Assembly: GCF_022458985.1 (NCBI RefSeq) | Contig: NC_061783.1 | Coordinates: forward strand, 7,346,413 to 7,410,412 | Source of the DNA: Mugil cephalus | Taxonomy: Eukaryota > Chordata > Actinopteri > Mugiliformes > Mugilidae | DNA: 64,000 nt | Direction: 5' to 3' | Shown: positions 1-10,856 of the stretch, in pieces | Numbering within the stretch: position 1 is the stretch's first letter | Layout of the letters: each line of letters begins with the position of its first letter | Notes under the pieces: model-generated | Database searches by the model: none | Told to the model about the DNA's origin: nothing | The model's input: only the letters and a program-made list of their open reading frames with translations | Translations under genes and position numbers: made by a program

Positions 1-778
1 CGTCTGTGATGCAACCGTCCGTATGACGTTGATGGTTTCTATCGCAGTCGTGTCATAGTAATCGTATTAAGAGGTGTTTGAATAAGGCTGGTGGGAACTG
101 AAGGCCTAAGCGGAAAATGCACGGCCGCCACAGACTCTGAGAGAGCACATGTACGTCGACACTGCAGATTTTACACTGGAACAGTAATTGTACAACCATG
201 TCTCTTAACCAACTCATTCATCCTTTCTTCAGTTTGTCAGATTTCAAATGTGATTTGAACTATATTGTGTGTTTTTGTGTGTGTGATTTCAACTCTTTTA
301 CTCAATTTAGAAGTGCAATAAGCAGTAAGTATAGGTATGAGTGTAGAATTAATAGTATAAAAATCCTGATTACAACCTTTATAAGAAACAGAAACAAAAA
401 CAAAAACGATGATTGTGTCCCCACTGTTATAGTGGTCCTTGATTTTATTTATTTTTTTTATACATACCAACCAACTAATTATTGCCTAATCGATTTCACT
501 TTTTTTCAAAAAATTTTTCAGATTTAAATATTTTAGATATTTAAATCTGAAAAAAAAAAATTATATAATAAAAAAGTTGATGACCATTTCTGTTTTAAAT
601 CTGTAAGAAACAATGTGGTTTAAATAAAAAATATATAAAAATAAAATGAAAGTAAAACCAATGTAAATTCTTATTTTATAAACAAATTCATCAGTGACTA
701 ATTATTTAACACTTAAAATATTCAATTATATCAAGAAACTACAAAAATAGTAACCCTTTCTGATTTAATTACTGTGCA
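1..778. other. AT-rich stretch with no gene seen
   Basis: No open frame here has convincing composition or splice context. From about 430 onward the sequence is very AT-rich with T and A runs. It contains one perfect hairpin (listed separately). It is best read as intergenic or upstream sequence of the gene starting near 995. Confidence 0.6.
514..554. repeat. perfect 17-bp inverted repeat (hairpin)
   Basis: The left arm at 514-530 and the right arm at 538-554 are exact reverse complements, separated by a 7-base loop (TTTTAGA). The arm core is CAGATTTAAATA. It sits in AT-rich DNA with no gene. It could be the core of a small palindromic element or a chance AT palindrome. Confidence 0.85.
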
Positions 779-994
779 GTTTAAATATAAACATGTTTAT
801 GTGAAATTGAACGAATCGCTGCATGGTGATCGTCATGGTAACAGTTGTACATCGATTGTTCACTTGGACTTCGACGAAAGTTTTCAACGTTGTTGCTGAA
901 CACAATCTGAGAAGCCTGAGAGAAATCTGAAATTCGAAAGAAACTGCATCTGAAGCGTGGATATCTGTACGAGAGATTCACCAAAGTCTGAGAA

Positions 995-3002
995 ATGACA
1001 GCGAGACGCGAGGAACTTCTCCTCACCTACGGCATTGTCCGTGTTCTGGATGAACGCTATGGTAAAAACACAGGAACGACCTGACATAATAATACATTTC
1101 TCTACCTATTTTTTTTATTCATTTAACAAAATATCTAACATTATATATTTATATATTGGGGGTTGTTTGTTCACCAAGGCCTTTTAGTCAACATTAAAAT
1201 TAAAGGGATATAAGGATATAAGGATGGCACCTGGTTCGTTTTTGAATGATGCTAAAATTCTGAATGATTCAAGCTCCATGAATACGACCTCAGTGTGGCC
1301 AGTCTGGGTCTGTTATTGTTTGAACATGGTGGAGTCAAAGCCTGTGTTCCATGTGTGATCATTATCTGGTATTTCAGCTCCTGATGGAGAAACATGAGAA
1401 AGTTTAAGTTTATCCACGTACTCTGTGGATTGGTTTGTTTCTATTATTGTTTCCATGTATTCTGTTGTATTTCTATTATTTTGACAGCTCCATTTTAGTC
1501 ATTGCTGATACTACTGTATATTTTTACACAGCATTATATTATGCATCATATTATTATATAACTTAGATATCTTTCATATCTTAGTGCCATAGACTACAAC
1601 CTCCATAGAATGAGTTCAATTACAATGTTTCTTAAACTGTTTCAACACAAACTGAACATTTTAACAATCACAGACTGTGCTGAGTTGTGTCATTTTTATG
1701 AATTTTTAAGTCTGGAAGGAAGTAAATGAATGTAAAGGAGGAGAGATACAAAGAGAAACAGTGTTGCTAATATTTTGTCATGATAATAGTGTCATGGTAG
1801 TATAGTATAATAATAATATCTGACGTCTGGTACAACATAGGAATAGCTAATTCATACAGTATAAGTGCTGTGACAACGATAGATGAAATTTGTGTGGTAT
1901 GCACACACAAAACTAAGAAAGAAAGAAAAGATTATATCCTTCCAGATTAAATTATGGGAACAGGGTTTCAGGGAGGGGGGTGCAGCAGGTTAGATCAGAG
2001 GGAAATAATGCAGGACTGTTATATGAGAATGCATTTGTGTTTACCAGTGTACCTAACGAAGTGGCAAATGAGTTTAAAGTCAACTGGCAATGTGCCCACG
2101 AGTCAGACATATAGACATATATACAGACAGACAGACAGACAGACATATATCGGATATTAATCAGTCTCTGCTTAGAACTAATGCACTGAATCTATTCTTT
2201 TTACATTGAGCTCGTCTACAACGTGCTCAGTTAAAAAATAAGTGTGAACTCTTACAGAGCAAAGAATACTTCACATGACTATTTCCCATGTTTCAGTCAC
2301 ATTAATGATGTTTAATAATAATAATGACTCTGATCATGTCAAAATTAACGTGACTCGTGTCTTTGTCTCCTTGTAGTTGATCTGGTGGAGCCAGGAACCG
2401 TTCCGCAATTGCTCCTCTCCAACATGAGAAACCGTCCTCTGACCCATGACGACGTTAACTCCATGAGCGAGTCCATCCTGAGCCTCTACCACAACCTGCT
2501 CACGGGATCCAGAGAGTTCCCCATGATCAAGGCCGACAACATTGTCAGCTTGATGTATGTGTTTTGTCCTTTTGACGAGGAGATGGAGCCAGACAACTGG
2601 GAGAACGCCACACCATCTCCCTTCACCCGCACACCACCTGGCATGCTGGCTCCGGCTGCAGGCGCTCCCATTCGACGGATCTTCACTCCAGTTATCCCCG
2701 AGAAAGCGGATATGGAAGTGCTGAAGGGGGACCGTAGAAACTGTGTCCACACTTTGGAGTCCGGCGATGGGAGCACTTTTACGAGAGTCATCTCCCCTGT
2801 TTATCGATCACGAGACAAGCAGCTCACAAACCGGTGGAGAGTCACCAACTATGATGCATCTGGCCAGCTCACCATGTCTGTCCTCTGCCACTTCATGAGA
2901 CACACAGTCCAGCTGGCAAAGTCAAAGAGAAAGCAACAAGAGGAAGACAGCGTCAGCATCACCAGCAGCCCTTCTCCACCAAGAAAGAGAGTTAGAGTTT
3001 GA
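995..3002 (+). CDS. unrecognised 230-residue protein, two coding exons
   Basis: The coding exons are 995-1061 and 2377-3002, joined in phase 1. The ATG at 995 opens MTARREELLLTYGIVRV and exon 1 ends at a GTAAAA donor. The acceptor before 2377 is a pyrimidine-rich tract ending TTGTAG. The joined frame is open for 230 codons and stops at 3000-3002. I do not recognise the family. The N-terminal ~80 residues look helical. Residues ~95-125 are proline-rich. The C-terminus is basic and serine-rich, ending SPSPPRKRVRV, which resembles a nuclear localisation signal. There is no signal peptide or membrane segment. After the stop, a donor at 3045 and a series of further splice-like segments suggest a spliced 3' UTR or alternative 3' exons. 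The open frame across a 1.3 kb intron makes a real gene likely. Its function is unknown. Confidence 0.72.
2122..2147. repeat. GACA/ACAG simple repeat
   Basis: A short tetranucleotide run of CAGA units lies in intron 1 of the 230-residue gene. Confidence 0.8.
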
Positions 3003-3163
3003 GCTACAAGGACAAGATGAGCTGCAAACATGTGAAGAAACAAGGTAAGCAGTCCATTCCTGTAAATACAAGTTCATGTGACGCAAGCCAGAAGTTATTC
3101 CCCCAAATTATGGAAAAAATCTGGAGGTTTTAACTCTTACTATTATTTTTGTGTCTTGTGTAG

Positions 3164-3207
3164 AGAGAGAAAGACACCATCCACTGCAGCCACTCTCTCT
3201 AAAACTG
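3164..3207 (+). other. candidate untranslated mini-exon
   Basis: This 44-bp purine-rich segment is preceded by a T-rich tract ending GTAG and followed by ACTG/GTAAAT. With the donor at 3045 (CAAG/GTAAGC) it fits a spliced exon downstream of the stop codon. A second one of the same style is 3325-3404, between a TTGCAG acceptor and a GGTTG/GTAAAA donor. They are called on splice motifs only. Confidence 0.4.
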
Positions 3208-3498
3208 GTAAATATTCCTTTATTTTATGTCATTATAAAAATTCCTCTGAATATTGAATAACATTTATCGTGTTGTTCTGATGCAGTTTTCCATATTTTA
3301 TTTTATTTTTATTCTTTATTGCAGTTTCTTCATTCCTCAAGAGAGAAAAGAAGAAATGAGCTGAGACGCGACGAGAAGAAACGTCCCCACAACTTCTCCG
3401 GTTGGTAAAACTACTTGATGGTGTGATGATAATTTTCTCTGATATTCAATCACTTTTCTGATATTCTGAAATCGATTTGACATTTGTCTTTTGAGCAG

Positions 3499-3566
3499 AA
3501 GAGAAGAGACGAGAAGAGAAGAGAAGAGAAGAGAAGAGAAGAGAAGAGAAGAGAAGAGAAGAGAAG
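3499..3566. repeat. GAGAA pentanucleotide microsatellite
   Basis: About a dozen near-perfect GAGAA units begin directly after a TTGAGCAG acceptor-like site. If transcribed, they would form a strongly purine-rich, splicing-enhancer-like exon. Confidence 0.9.
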
Positions 3567-3895
3567 AGGGACTCAAGGATAAGAGACTACCTGCATTCTG
3601 AAGTATATATTCATTTATTCATTTTATCAAAATGTCCGTTATGATCAGTCATTATTTTAAAATTATTTCTCTCCATAAAGGAAAAAAGAAAAAGACATCA
3701 CAGCAGGAATTATGAAAGGAAACACCCTGGTCTATTAAAATGGTAAATTTAAAATCATGGTGATACTCTACCAGACTAGATTATTTACTCATCGTTTCAA
3801 TGAATTAATTGTTTTTTTGCCCATTTTTGCCCAGGGAGGACGAGGAGCAGCTTGCACAGTTTCGGCCGAAGGCCTGTATAGGTCCGGTAATACGA

Positions 3896-3957
3896 GGCTA
3901 GTGCACTACTCCTCTACTACGCTGACGGCTAGGCTAACAGCTAGGCTAACGGCTGAC
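3896..3957. repeat. GCTAGGCTAAC-like minisatellite
   Basis: Three imperfect copies of a GGCTAGGCTAAC / GCTGACGGCTAGG unit lie inside one of the splice-flanked segments after the 230-residue gene. Confidence 0.6.
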
Positions 3958-4881
3958 TGACGCTGGGCAGCGACACTTAAAGACCTCTGGATACCAACTT
4001 CACAACTGAGGGAGGAAGAAGGAGCCAAGGACATGTGACCACCTGCACTTTGAAGTAAACATATATTGTCTTTCAGAATTGAATAATGTTTATTTATTTT
4101 AACATGATTCTAATGGCTTCAATAAGTGTTTCCTTCATTATTATTTTTATCCCATTTTTTCCTTTAGAAATAACAGAGGCCATGATGTGAGAAAGAAACT
4201 AAACAGAATAGGAATAAGAGGGAGCCACTGAGGATGTGTTGTGGATGAACGCTATGGTAAATCATGGTGATTGATTTTCCACCAGAAATACATTTTTTAC
4301 ATGTGGTTTCCTTTATAGTAATTTCATTGTTTTGTTGGTCATTTTTCTGTTTCAAACAGGAGAGAAATTAAGATAAAAGAAGTTTCTTCCACTTCAGTGA
4401 TTTTCCACTTCTGGTATCAACCTTACAATTGATAGAGAAAGAGACAAAGCAAGACAAGAGAGTTAGAACCAATGATGTGAGGAGAGAAGAAAAACGAAGA
4501 AGAAGACAAAGAAGAAGAAGAAGCCAAGTCCCTGTGACAGTTTGCACTCTGAGGTAAACATATACTGTATTTCAGAAATGTATCATATTTTCGTTTTATT
4601 TTAACATGATTCTAATGGGTTGATTAAATGTTTCCCTAATTTTTTTTATTTTTTTTTACGCCATTTTATCTTTTAGAAATAAGAGAGGCCTTGAAACGAG
4701 AGAGCCAGTGAGGATGTGTTCTGAATGAACACTATGGTAAAACATGGTGATTGATTCTATACCAGAAATACATTTTTCACACGTGATTTGAGTGAATTCA
4801 TTTGATTGTTTCTTTGGCAGTTTTTCTTTTTCAAAGAGGAGAGACAACAACAGGAGAGATTTCTTCCTCTTCAGCAGTCTT

Positions 4882-4958
4882 TGCCACCACCCGGATTTGA
4901 ACCAGTGTTGTTGCCACAACAGACAGTACGAACCTCTGCACCTCTATACACTCACGGC
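4882..4958 (-). pseudogene. decayed tRNA-His(GTG)-like sequence
   Basis: Read on the minus strand it starts GCCGTGAGTGTATAGAGG, has TTGTGGC at the anticodon position, the B-box-like GGTTCAAATCC, and ends GGTGGTGGCA. This order matches vertebrate tRNA-His (GTG anticodon), with an insertion in the D-arm region and a mismatched acceptor stem. It lies antisense in the tandem array. It is probably a tRNA pseudogene or tRNA-derived retroelement fragment, not a working tRNA. Confidence 0.6.
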
Positions 4959-5670
4959 TGATCTGGTGTCCCTGTATGACCCCTTGATATCAACCTTACA
5001 ATGGGCGCAGAAGTGCGATACCAAGACAAGGCAATGACGTGAGGAGGAAAAAAGAAAAATAGAAGAAAGGAGGAAGAAAGACAAAAAGAAGAAGAGTAGG
5101 GTGTTATGAAAGTATAGGCCCTGTTCCAAATCCTCCAAAAACAGCCTGTACATTTATTTTGTGTAAAATTTCTGAGAATAATCAGTAGTTTTTCTGTTGC
5201 TTAAGGAATTTGAAATGTATCCTCTTATTTGCCTTTAATCTTTTAGAAAGAGGAGAAATTGTAGTAATAGTAGAAGTAGAAGTAAAAACAAAGAAGAAGT
5301 AGAAGAAGCCACATAGGCTAAACATGGTCACCTGCACTGTGAAGTAAACATATACTGTATTTCAGAATTTAGTATAATTTGTATTTATTTTAACCAATGA
5401 TTCCAATGGGTTCACGGCCATTTTTTCTTTTAAAAATAGGCCAAGACATGACGTGAGAAAGAAACAAGACAGAAAAAGAACAAGAAGGAGCCAGTGAGGA
5501 TGTGTTCTGAATGAACGTTATGGTAAAACATGGTGATTCCCTGTGAGAAATACATTTTTTACACATGGTTTCAATGAATTAATTCCATTATTTCTTTGAC
5601 TGTTTTTCATTGTCAAGGCAGAGGATTCAAAGAGAAGAAGAAATTATGCAAAAAGTAAGACAAATGAAGA

Positions 5671-5740
5671 CTCTTCCCAGGATTCAAACCGGGGTTGCAA
5701 CGGCCACAACACAGAGCACTGACCTCTATATGATGACAGC
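5671..5740 (-). pseudogene. decayed tRNA-His(GTG)-like sequence, second copy
   Basis: On the minus strand this copy reads GCTGTCATCATATAGAGG, then CAGTGCTCTGTGTTGTGGC and GGTTTGAATCC. The D arm, the anticodon arm (GTG) and the T arm are very close to vertebrate tRNA-His. The 3' acceptor half has been lost, so the stem cannot pair. It sits at the equivalent place in the next array unit, so it duplicated with the array or the array arose around it. Confidence 0.65.
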
Positions 5741-5744
5741 TGCT

Positions 5745-6643
5745 GCCTGTTAAATCAAGAAGCAACAATTATGTAAGGATGAAGCAAGAGAAACATGACA
5801 AAAAGAAGGAGAAACAGAACCAAAGGACAAAAAGGAGGTCACAGGGGAACATATGGAAGGTAAGGGCTCATTAATAATGGTAAATATCCTATAAATTATC
5901 CCATACATTTACTAAAAGAAATCTTGACAATAATTCCTAAAGTTAATTTTATCATTTTTATTTTCTCTTCGAAGCAATAATATGATGAGAGAAGAAGAAG
6001 AAGAAGAGCCAAGAAGTTGTGATGATGATTTGCATGAAATAATTAACTGGAGCCCAAAGGCTTTGTCAGAAGTCACAAACAATATTGAAAACCTCTGGAA
6101 ACAAGCTGACAAACAATAGAAAAGAGGCACTAATTACAATTTTATCTGGATTTGCAATTATTATTTTTTGAAATATTTACACACTCCAATACATCATCTA
6201 TTTCAAACAGCCCTCATTTTTACAGCTCCTGATAAAATTATGTGGTCCATAAAGTCTTTAAACGTACTTAAACCTGTCAACCAGGTCAAGTTATTGTTTT
6301 ATGCTTTATTACGTTATCCTTGTTTACTTCCTCTATGGACGGTGTGAAAAGATTCAAACATTTTTAACAGCTTTTGTATATATTGTGTAGTGTTTTTTGT
6401 CTCTTTACCAAGTCATGCTGCTCACATGAATCTAAAATGACAAAGAATGAGATTTATCAAAGGAATATTGGTTAGGAGGTCTAATCAGAAGAGGTTATCC
6501 TGGCTTTAATTAAGGTGCCACAAAGATTTGAACTGAGATCACTGGACTCAATTAAGTATGTACACTCTTTTTTTCTCTCATTGGTTATAATATAAAGATC
6601 TGCTTTTTCTACTCATTAGAATAATGTGTACAGTGTATATACC
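5745..6643. other. end of the array and spacer
   Basis: A last purine-rich stretch (5760-6120, with acceptor- and donor-like sites) may be the terminal exon of the upstream transcript. From 6130 to 6643 I see no gene and no repeat I can name. Confidence 0.4.
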
Positions 6644-7080
6644 CAGGGCTCTGAAGTCTCACGCACGCATTTTTTTTAAAAAAAAGTTCAGCTCTCACGC
6701 CACACATGACATTTCTCACGCCGAAAAATGATAAAACTCGCCGCACATACACTTTAAACGAGAATAGTAATCGATGAACGGATGAGACGGAGGCAGGCTG
6801 CTCCGCTTCGATCAGCGACCAATCGAAAAATACTAGCGACGAATCGGCCAATAAGAAAATAGCATTTGTCGTTGCTAGGTGAAATAGGAGCGATGAAACC
6901 ACGCCTTCCACAAATTCCCGAAAATGTGCACCCGTCGAAGAAGAAGTGGAAGTCAGGGATCTGGTAATCACTTCGTCACTTAATTTATTATTATTATTAT
7001 TACTTTTTATGGTAGTTGCTAGTTGCTAAAACGTCTTACTCTAGCTTACTCCAAGCTAAATTCAAAACTTGGGAGCCCTG
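6644..7080. mobile_element. miniature DNA transposon with CAGGGCTC ends
   Basis: The element begins CAGGGCTCTGAAGTCT and ends GGGAGCCCTG. The reverse complement of the right end is CAGGGCTCCCAAGTTT, so the terminal repeats are clear. The flanks share ATACC (6639-6643 and 7081-7085), an apparent target duplication. TCTCACGC motifs recur inside the left half. The CAG...CTG ends suggest a hAT-type non-autonomous element. A minus-strand open frame inside (6609-6971) is not a gene. Confidence 0.7.
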
Positions 7081-7085
7081 ATACC

Positions 7086-8084
7086 TGCATGGTACTTGTG
7101 CTGTCTTCGTCAGTATGTCAAAACATTTTCAGTACGGACTTAAAATGGTCCTCAGAGTTTCAGCAGCTGGGAGCACATCTGATATGAGTTATGAGTTACC
7201 GGCAGGCTTCTGTCAGCTGGATCACAGCACGTACCACGTACCCAGTGTGTTCCATCCAAAATCGAATTTAATTCAGCAAATTCAAGTTTTTTTTTCTTTT
7301 TCTTTTTTGCCACGCATAAAAGTTCCCATTAGATGACATTCGCTATATTAAAGTCTGTAGACTTGAAAAGTGTCAGCGCCTACACTGAGAATCAATGCCA
7401 GTCTACAACTTCATATATATATAGCTATAACAAAAGTCTCCCAGGGTGCAGGATGTAGTCTATCATGAATATTCTTGCCAGTTTTTTCCATCCTGCTCTG
7501 TCTCCATGTCGTCAGTACATTGACTGTACTGGCAGACTCAGACTGGATAATGTTGTGGTTCCTGTCTGTTGTTACATACAAATCATCCTTAACCCCAGCT
7601 CGGCATGGGGACAGTTGATAATAACTGTGTCTTTCTGGCTACCTACCAGTTTCCAAATAATATAACCGACTTGTAATTTTAACTGGGCCGCATTGACAGG
7701 CAATTGGCCTGATGTTGTTATAGATTCCTGAGTATTTTAACACTTTCTGGTGCAATCTAAAGTTGTATATTCAAATTGGTTTTGTGTGGTTGCAGAGATG
7801 CTGCGTAGAAATGCCCGTGAAGCAGAAAATACATATGCTGGACATAGAGATTTTTTGAGTGGCATCTTTGCCTCTGCTGTTTTATTATTATTATTATTTT
7901 TTTTTTCAGTACTTTGGTAGTTTTGTCAGCAGAGGTCACTGAAACATTTAGATAAACCACTGCTGCTCACTTCCCCGGTGGATCTGAAATGTACAAGCGT
8001 GAACTCAAATGATCACAGCCCCAAATGTCACGTAACGAACTTCAGGAGGGTTGGAACCCATTTAAAGACCCTGGCAGATAATTG
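7086..8084. other. spacer, no gene seen
   Basis: I see only short chance frames and T runs. Nothing here supports a coding or RNA gene. Confidence 0.5.
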
Positions 8085-8445
8085 TACACCCATCAGACAT
8101 AACATTATGACCACCTTCCTAATATTGTGTAGGTCTCCCTTGTGCCTCCAAATCAGTTGTGACTCATCAGAGAATGGACATGGGACTTCTGAGAGAGGGG
8201 CCTTAGGTCCTATGACCAGTGTCGTCTACATCGAGGGGAGGGGCCTCTGTGGATCAGGTACAGTGCAACCCAGGAGTGTCATTGTTAATGTGCGGAGTGT
8301 CTGGTCTGGTCTAGGTGGGTGGTACATGTTTGAGTAACATCCACATGAATGACAGGCCCAAATGTTTTCCAGCAGAACACTGAATTGTCACAAGATGATG
8401 AGTGTTATTTTCTTCTGTATGTGTCACTTACTCTGTGATTTCACT
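8085..8445. mobile_element. internally deleted Tc1/mariner relic
   Basis: After a TA at 8085 comes the terminal sequence CAGACATAACATTATGACCA, typical of a widespread teleost Tc1-like family. It is followed by that element's GGTCTCCCTTGTGCCTCC and later its CATCCACATGAATG and CCAGCAGAAC segments. Most of the transposase region is missing. The copy is not coding-competent. Confidence 0.7.
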
Positions 8446-10611
8446 TCTGCACAGCCATACGTCATCGTAGACTGCTCTGTGTATATCATGGTCAGACACA
8501 AGAACTCACCTGCTCTCTCACGACTCTGGAGGGGAATAGCCACGACCTTCCCAGATGTGGTAGACCAAGGACCCAGGTGTATACATAGCTGAGCATTTGT
8601 GTGGCTTTGTTGCAAACCTGACAATCATTTTCAGACTCTTTTTAAGTTAATTCACATAAACTGGTGCTACTGCAGCCTGTGACACAGTGCATGTGTTCTA
8701 GGCGCTAGGCATCATCTCATAAATCACCGCGGTTCGTCCCTCCTAAGTGTAAAAAATACACTTAATCTGCACTGAAGAAATGTGCTCAGGTAATGCCGCA
8801 TCGCATTTGATCAGGCAGAAACAGATGAAAAATGCCCTCTCACTTCCTGCTTCTTTTTTTTTTTTTTTTACCCCATCTCCCTTCTTCCGTCCTCCCTCCC
8901 TGCAACCCTCCTCTCTTCCTCATGTCCCCTTGCCTCACACACACACACACACACGCGCTCGGCGGCTCTTCCTTTCTCCGAAGTTCCCTTCCCTCCTTCC
9001 TCGCCGCTCCCTCCGGCCTCCCCTCCCCCCGTGGGAAACCCAGCGCAGTGTGACTGTGGTTGTCCTTCCTGGAAGCTGTGGTGGTGACTCTGGCTCCTCC
9101 GCTGAGAGGCTAGAATAGTGCCAGCCAGCCAGTGTGCGTCTATGTTTGTGTGTCGCCTGTGTGTGTGTGTGTGTGTCTGTGTGTGTGTGTGTGTTTGCAT
9201 GCACCCTCCACAAACATTCCACCACCGTACCGTCCGTCCGACCGCCGGCCGGCCTCGCACGAGAGCCACGCCGTCACCGCGGTTCAGTCCTGACGCCAGC
9301 CCTGAATACTCGCATTACACACACACACACTCGCACACACGCCATGTGTGCGCACCACATAAACAAAACGCGCGGAAGAAGCGCGCGCGCGCTCGCACGC
9401 ACACACACACGAGGAGAGGGAGCGCATGAGACTGGCTTGAGAGCACACTCGCACACTCGCTCAAATAAACAATATGCACTTTGCGGAACACACACATTTT
9501 TGGACCGCAGACCACAGACATTGCATCCTGAAGTAGATCAAAGCGTTCCCCAGCAGTAAACACACACAAGACTCTTCTCTGCTCTCTCATCCCCCAGGAG
9601 CACTCTTGGTGAAGCACGGCACAATTATTCTGATCTTCTTGAGAAACAACTCGTCGCAACTGCCGTTCATCAGCGCTCAGGGGTTTGCCTGGGCCGCCCC
9701 GTACGTGCTGGCCGGCTCTCGGTGATTCACACTGTTTTCCCCCCCTGTCCTTTTAAACCCTCGCAGTCCCTCTCATCTCCATTTAACCCTGTCTCCTGCC
9801 TCCCTCCCCAGCCTGTTATTGAGCGTCTACGCCGAATCAGTCACTCGACCACAGACCTTCAGATCTCTGTCTTTGTTTTCCCCTTTCCCAGTCTCCCTCC
9901 ATCCCTCCCTTCTCGCCCGCTTCTTTTCTGTCTGTCCATTGTTGAGGAGACAGTGGCGCAGACAAGCAGGGAGAGAAGATATCCGCTGGTGTACCACAAG
10001 ATTGGAGAGAAAGAATGGCAGAGAGACAGCAGAGGAGAGGAAGATACACTGACTGATATGAGGGTAAAGTTAATTACAGGGCGCTGCCAATTAGAGGGCA
10101 AAGTGATGGGTCTGTTTGCCTCGCCGCGGCATCCCAAAAACATCACCATCTCCCACCATGTTTATCCTCCGCGGCCACAAGACCACAGCTCCCATCAGCC
10201 ATCGCTGGAGACAGCTCAGACACCGAGGGGGTTACGGCTGGGGAACACGCAGGCGGTGTTTGCAGACACGGCTAATGGGGAATAAACGGGGAATTCTTTT
10301 GCAACCATTCCTTTCGCATTTGCATCGATGGCAGATGACATCGCCGCAGTTGCGCGCTCGCATTTACTCGCGCCGGTCGAGGGATAAAAACAGAGATAAA
10401 CACGGTGAAAGTCAAAGGCACTTTATAGAGGTTTTTTTTCTCTTTTTTTTTTTTTTCGTCAAACATTCGTCAGAAAAGATGGAAGCGTATAAATGTGTCG
10501 GGAAAACAAAAGAAGAAGCATCACAGTTCAGTGACCGGTACAAATACTTGATACGTGGCTCTGTTGGACACTTCTCTGTGTGTGTTTGTCAAGCAAAATC
10601 ATGTACATGGA
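8446..10611. repeat. CA/GT-rich low-complexity region
   Basis: Several CA or GT tracts (8936-8955, 9160-9195, 9318-9345, 9395-9415) and C/T-rich sequence fill this interval. Long open frames here are artefacts of dinucleotide repeats. It lies downstream of heyl. One RBPJ-type motif, CGTGGGAA, is at 9030-9037. Confidence 0.6.
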
Positions 10612-10617
10612 TTTATT
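10612..10617 (-). terminator. candidate poly(A) signal of heyl
   Basis: The minus strand reads AATAAA about 240 bases after the heyl stop codon. Confidence 0.5.
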
Positions 10618-10856
10618 CAAACATATTCCTTCACATTCCTTCATCATCCCATTATATATGATTGTGATAATCTGAATCTTCACCCATCGTCTGATATGGC
10701 TTTTAGAATCCCTCACACGCAGAGACAATCATCAGCGCTCAATACTTCTTTACCCAAAGGCATCATGTTTGCTACACGGTGAACATGGGAGGTCCACGGC
10801 CACTGCACAGAGTCCATTTTGCAAAGCAAAAAAAAATAAAAAATTGGAGCCGCCCC

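Larger units (their letters stand above)
3585..5650 (+). repeat. tandem array of diverged splice-flanked units
   Basis: Units recur with 0.45-0.8 kb spacing. Each carries two landmarks. One is a CTGCACT-like end followed by GTAAACATAT (donor positions about 4055, 4555, 5345; a weaker copy near 3597). The other is a T-rich acceptor, a purine-rich segment and the motif ATGAACGCTATG followed by GTAAA (segments 4168-4256, 4677-4736, 5440-5522). A shared stretch reading ACATGGTGATT, then AGAAATACATTTTT, follows each second donor. The second landmark closely matches the end of exon 1 of the upstream gene (1040-1066). Most reading frames in the units contain stops, so these are probably untranslated exons or decayed exon duplicates. 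Confidence 0.7.

Noticed and set aside
3842-3945. Possible third tRNA-like sequence on the minus strand
   Set aside because: A short GTGCACTAGCCTCGTA stretch looks tRNA-like, but no B box or pairing arms could be recognised.
6609-6971. 120-codon open frame on the minus strand
   Set aside because: It lies inside the CAGGGCTC-ended miniature element and has no recognisable protein motif.
8780-9660. Several open frames of 70-140 codons on both strands
   Set aside because: They are produced by CA/GT and C-rich repeats, with His-Thr or Val-Cys runs and no splice or start context.
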